Positions 24,884 through 27,445 of a stretch of DNA of 27,445 bases are shown piece after piece. The translations under genes were made by a program, and so were the position numbers. The notes below the pieces were generated by a model. That model did not search any database. It saw only the letters and a program-made list of their open reading frames with translations, and had not been told where the DNA came from. Positions within the stretch are counted from its first letter, which is position 1, and every line of letters begins with the position of its first letter. The DNA comes from Thermoleophilia bacterium UBA6103 (GTDB lineage Bacteria; Actinomycetota; Thermoleophilia; UBA2241), in NCBI GenBank assembly GCA_002423545.1, contig DIWP01000029.1, forward strand, positions 31,290 through 58,734, written 5' to 3'.

Positions 24884-26122
24884 CTAGTTGACCTGTGTGT
24901 CGAAGCGGCGCCAGATCGGCATGCTGCGCCGGCCACACTCGGCGATGAACTCGTCGCGGACGGCGCGATCGAGGACCTCCGGGGCCACGACACCGGTGTC
25001 GCCGATCTTGCCGGTGGCGAGGAGCTCGGCGTAGATGGACGCCGGCGTGGAGGTGCCGTAGCTGACCATGGTGGCGCCGGGGATGCGCTCGTTGACCCAC
25101 TTGATGTCGGGCGGCACGATCGTGTGCACGATGGTCGTGGGCTTGCCGTCTTTCTCTCCGACGGCGTCGACCGTGACGACGCCGATATCGGTGATCTGGC
25201 CGCTGAGAGCTATCTTGGCGAGCACGTCGGCGGGCGGGTTGGGTGGCAGCGTGGCGACGAACACGTCGATCGGCCGGACCTGGCGTCCGTCCCTGAGGGT
25301 CACGGGGTCTTTGCCGGCCATGCCGGTCTCGACAAAGGCCTTGTCGGCGTCGATGCCCTCCTCCGGCATGCCCATCTTGAAGTCGACGTAGCGCAGCCCC
25401 TTGTCGCCGAACCTCTTTGGGAGCAGCCGGGGAAGCGTACATACTTCCTCGTGGTCGTGGCAGATGACCGGACCGAGCCCGAACGGATGCGGGAACATGT
25501 ACCACTCCCGGCGGTCGAACGGCTCCACGCGGGTGAAGGCGCCGTTCTCGAACAGGAGAGGCGGCTGCGCGCAGTCCGTGTAGTAGGTCTCCTGTGACCA
25601 GACCTGGAGCGGGACCGGCGACTCGAAGATCGAGTAGTCCTTGATGCGGATCTCAAAGCACCTGTCGAGGTCCTCGTAGGCGTTGCCGGCGAAGGTGTTG
25701 GTGACGCCGGGGTCCATGCCGGTGCTCAGGAGGGCGGTCAGTCTGGCGGCGCGGAACTCTTCGTCGAGCGTGAGCTGTTCGAGGAACGCCTCGTCGATGG
25801 TCTTGCTCTGTGTCTGCCCCGAGGCCATGTCGAGGTAGTGCGCGCCGGCCGTGAGGCAGGCGCGCATGATGGACATGTTGTACTCGGGGATCACGGCGTT
25901 GACGACGAGTGTGGCTCCCTTGGCGGCGGCGACCACGGCGTCGGTGTCGGATGCGTCGATCTCAAGGGCGGTCGTCTTGCCGGCGCCGACCTGTTCGGCG
26001 ACGAACCCGGCTCTCGCCACGTCGTAGTCGGCGACGACGATCTCGGTGACGGCGTCGCACTGCGCCAGATTCCACGTGAGCACCTGGCCCTGCATGCCGG
26101 CGCCGACGATGAGCAGCTTCAT
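24884..26122 (-). CDS. Saccharopine-dehydrogenase-like NAD(P)-dependent reductase
   Basis: 412 aa. The N-terminal Rossmann fold begins MKLLIVGAGMQGQVL and continues with VADYDVARAG and a TLVVNAVIPEYNMSIMRACLTAGAHYLD segment, the hallmark of the saccharopine dehydrogenase / carboxynorspermidine synthase group. The middle has STGMDPGVTNTFAG, also typical, and a C-terminal substrate domain follows. Family members form or break secondary amines between an amino acid and an oxo acid or aldehyde (lysine, polyamine or opine-like metabolism); which one is not readable here. GGAGG lies 9 nt before the ATG. It is monocistronic, closed by a strong hairpin. Two more genes of amino-acid chemistry lie 3-6 kb away, so a shared pathway is possible. 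Confidence 0.85.
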   Translation of the reverse strand: MKLLIVGAGMQGQVLTWNLAQCDAVTEIVVADYDVARAGFVAEQVGAGKTTALEIDASDTDAVVAAAKGATLVVNAVIPEYNMSIMRACLTAGAHYLDMASGQTQSKTIDEAFLEQLTLDEEFRAARLTALLSTGMDPGVTNTFAGNAYEDLDRCFEIRIKDYSIFESPVPLQVWSQETYYTDCAQPPLLFENGAFTRVEPFDRREWYMFPHPFGLGPVICHDHEEVCTLPRLLPKRFGDKGLRYVDFKMGMPEEGIDADKAFVETGMAGKDPVTLRDGRQVRPIDVFVATLPPNPPADVLAKIALSGQITDIGVVTVDAVGEKDGKPTTIVHTIVPPDIKWVNERIPGATMVSYGTSTPASIYAELLATGKIGDTGVVAPEVLDRAVRDEFIAECGRRSMPIWRRFDTQVN

Positions 26123-26246
26123 GGGGTCATCCCTCCTCGAAGCCCCGCCGGACGTGAGGAGTGCCGCAGCCGCGGGGCTCGCAACTGGTACTGCCTCGTG
26201 AGGCAGCGCCGCGACACCATGAGGCTTGTATCAGAAGGAGTCGAAC

Positions 26247-26300
26247 ATGACAAGCGTCAGAGCAACGATTATCGTTGACGTGCGTCGCCGACACGCATGA
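26247..26300 (+). CDS. Short leader ORF upstream of hypA (17 codons)
   Basis: ATG at 26247 with AAGGAG 8 nt upstream encodes MTSVRATIIVDVRRRHA and then stops. The good ribosome binding site argues for translation. It ends 174 nt before hypA and contains the CAACGAT/ATCGTTG palindrome. It could be a leader peptide or a chance reading frame. Confidence 0.3.
   Translation: MTSVRATIIVDVRRRHA
26263..26277. promoter_or_regulatory. 15-bp palindrome, FUR-family-like box
   Basis: CAACGAT-T-ATCGTTG is a perfect 7-1-7 inverted repeat, the geometry of Fur/Zur-type operators. It lies between the divergent saccharopine-dehydrogenase-like gene and the nickel-related hypA gene. Regulator identity is inference. 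Confidence 0.4.
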
Positions 26301-26387
26301 AATCGTAGTGATGAAGCGGCAGGCCCGGTGTCGTCGTTGCCGGCGGCGACGATCGGCGACGCGGCGGGCCAGAGTATGGGCCGCGAC

Positions 26388-26413
26388 CGGTCTCATCCCG
26401 GCTCGTGAGACCG
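26388..26413. promoter_or_regulatory. Inverted repeat upstream of hypA
   Basis: CGGTCTCA (26388-26395) and TGAGACCG (26406-26413) form an 8-bp stem with a 10-nt loop, 61 bp before hypA. It could be an operator or attenuator. Apart from this, the palindrome and the short ORF, nothing else was recognised in 26123-26474. Confidence 0.3.
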
Positions 26414-26474
26414 TAGACTTGGATGACGCACTGAAGGCTGGACCAGAGCCTGAGACCGACGAGGGAGGACGACC

Positions 26475-26858
26475 GTGCACGAACTGGGGATCACACAGGG
26501 CATCATCGACAGAGCACGGGAGGCGGCCACGGAGGCCGGCGGGATACGTATCCGGCGGCTTTATGTCGCCATGACGCCGGCCGCCGACTTCAGTCAGGAG
26601 TCGATCGAGATGTACTTCGAGATGCTGGCCGGTGAGGACGAGCTGTTCCGGGGCGCGGAGCTGGAGTTCCAGTGGGGATCGGCCGCCGCCACGTGTCTTG
26701 CCTGTTCCCGTTCCTTCGACGCCGATCGGCCCGGGGCGGCCTGCCCGCAGTGTGGCGGCACGCAGCTGCGCTTCGATCCGGAGACGCCGATGATCCAGCT
26801 AACGGGACTCGATATCGTGGAGTCTGGTGATGAGGAGGGCGCCGGCAGTGCGGGGTGA
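26475..26858 (+). CDS. hypA: HypA-like nickel metallochaperone
   Basis: Delivers nickel to [NiFe] hydrogenase (and sometimes urease) with HypB. 127 aa, a normal length. It begins MHELGITQGIIDRA; the N-terminal Met-His-Glu is the nickel site. The zinc loop has Cys74, Cys77, Cys90 and Cys93 (CLAC...CPQC). The C-terminus ends in an acidic tail. The GTG start at 26475 has GGGAGG 6 nt upstream and is fixed by the need for MHE at the N-terminus. No hydrogenase or other hyp gene lies in the window, so it is an orphan copy here. Confidence 0.9.
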   Translation: MHELGITQGIIDRAREAATEAGGIRIRRLYVAMTPAADFSQESIEMYFEMLAGEDELFRGAELEFQWGSAAATCLACSRSFDADRPGAACPQCGGTQLRFDPETPMIQLTGLDIVESGDEEGAGSAG

Positions 26859-26971
26859 CGCGAGAAGGCCGCGTGGCGCCGGATGGTAGCGGTCGGCACC
26901 ACGGATACGGGTCGTCGCTGGGCGCTGCGGCCCGGGAGGGATCGACGAGAGAGCTGTGACCGGTCGATCGG

Positions 26972-27047
26972 TGGTGGAGCATAGCGGATTCGAACCGCTG
27001 ACCTCCTGGGTGCGATCCAGGCGCTCTCCCAGCTGAGCTAATGCCCC
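26972..27047 (-). tRNA. tRNA-Ala (anticodon CGC)
   Basis: A complete cloverleaf on the minus strand, 76 nt including an encoded CCA. The acceptor stem GGGGCAT/ATGCTCC contains the alanine identity pair G3-U70. The D-arm is AGCTCAGCTGGGAGAGC; the anticodon arm is CCTGG-ATCGCAC-CCAGG, so the anticodon is CGC and reads GCG; the T-arm is GCGGTTCGAATCCGC. Confidence 0.96.
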
Positions 27048-27078
27048 ATCGCGCGCGGACGGCGCCGCGCGGAGACTC

Positions 27079-27107
27079 TTTATACCGAATCGCCATGTGT
27101 GCGGCAA
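27079..27107 (-). promoter_or_regulatory. Promoter of tRNA-Ala
   Basis: Minus strand: TTGCCG (27102-27107), a 17-bp spacer and TATAAA (27079-27084), about 30 nt upstream of the tRNA 5' end. Confidence 0.75.
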
Positions 27108-27251
27108 GCATGCCTGCCGTTCCACCGTCCCCGGTTGTGTGCGGATCGCGAAGGAGTCCAGCCCGGGCGCTCGAATACCGCGCTGAGGCCACAGAGGTCG
27201 CATTGTTGGCAGCCCGGAGCGGCGGCCGAGGTTCCACGAGGAGGAGCGCAT

Positions 27252-27445
27252 ATGGACTGGGGCGAGTTTCTGAGTTTCCGCAAGTTCGTCACGCCGGCCG
27301 TCATTCAGATCGTCTTCTGGCTGCTGATCCTGGCCAACCTGGTGTGGTCGATCATCATCATGACAGGTGGCGGCTGGAACATCCTCATCGGCTTCATCGC
27401 CATCTTCCTTGGCTCACTGACCGAACTTCCGCAGATGATAGGCAC
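27252..27445 (+). CDS. DUF4282-type membrane protein, N-terminal part (runs off window)
   Basis: At least 64 aa are visible. The start MDWGEFLSFRKFVTPAVIQ, followed by a long hydrophobic helix (IVFWLLILANLVWSIIIM), a GGG turn and a second helix (ILIGFIAIFLGSLTELPQM), matches the DUF4282 family of small two-helix membrane proteins of unknown function. The ATG at 27252 has AGGAGG 7 nt upstream. The 3' end is outside the window. Confidence 0.75.
   Translation, partial: MDWGEFLSFRKFVTPAVIQIVFWLLILANLVWSIIIMTGGGWNILIGFIAIFLGSLTELPQMIG

Noticed and set aside
26972..27047. tRNA-Ala as an attachment site of an integrated element
   Set aside because: No integrase and no repeated tRNA 3' end are visible on either side.

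Overview
This is a high-GC bacterial window (about 65-70% G+C by eye) with gyrB-gyrA gene order, a tRNA-Ala(CGC), FCD-type GntR and TetR regulators, and several genes whose -10 box lies 6-8 nt before the start codon, as in leaderless mRNAs. My best guess is a deep branch of Actinomycetota (Thermoleophilia-like or similar). The gyrase subunits are unlike the common actinobacterial type, so this placement is an inference.

Layout. 1-3.68 kb: 3' part of gyrB, then gyrA and a strong terminator hairpin. 3.7-6.3 kb: a secreted DUF2202 ferritin-like protein and a two-gene ABC-2 exporter. 6.5-9.2 kb: an MttB-family methyltransferase, divergent from a tiny YHS-like metal-binding protein and a GntR/FCD regulator. 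9.3-17.5 kb, minus strand: a five-gene operon behind a well-formed glycine riboswitch. In transcription order it encodes a plant-HPR1-like hydroxypyruvate reductase, a class I aminotransferase, a GcvT-SHMT fusion, a glycerate 2-kinase and an arginine:glycine amidinotransferase. 17.5-19.0 kb: trpS and a small unknown gene. 19.1-26.1 kb: an M20 amidohydrolase and a DDAH-like guanidino hydrolase, divergent from an APC amino-acid transporter; then a regulator joining an IS1595-type transposase zinc ribbon to a TetR domain, and a saccharopine-dehydrogenase-like reductase. 26.2-27.4 kb: a short leader ORF, an orphan hypA, tRNA-Ala and the start of a DUF4282 membrane protein.

How it fits together. 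The riboswitch operon reads as a glycine-to-2-phosphoglycerate route: two glycines to serine (GcvT plus SHMT on one chain, needing GcvP/H/L from elsewhere), serine to hydroxypyruvate, then D-glycerate, then 2-phosphoglycerate. It resembles the lower half of plant photorespiration. The last gene, an AGAT-like amidinotransferase, is a second glycine-using (or, in reverse, glycine-forming) step that links glycine to arginine, ornithine and guanidinoacetate. A second guanidino-acting enzyme, an amidohydrolase and an amino-acid permease lie about 3 kb beyond the riboswitch. This suggests, without proving it, a local glycine/guanidino-amino-acid catabolic island.

The two most novel-looking items are the glycine-riboswitch operon with its GcvT-SHMT fusion and AGAT, and the zinc-ribbon-TetR fusion regulator.
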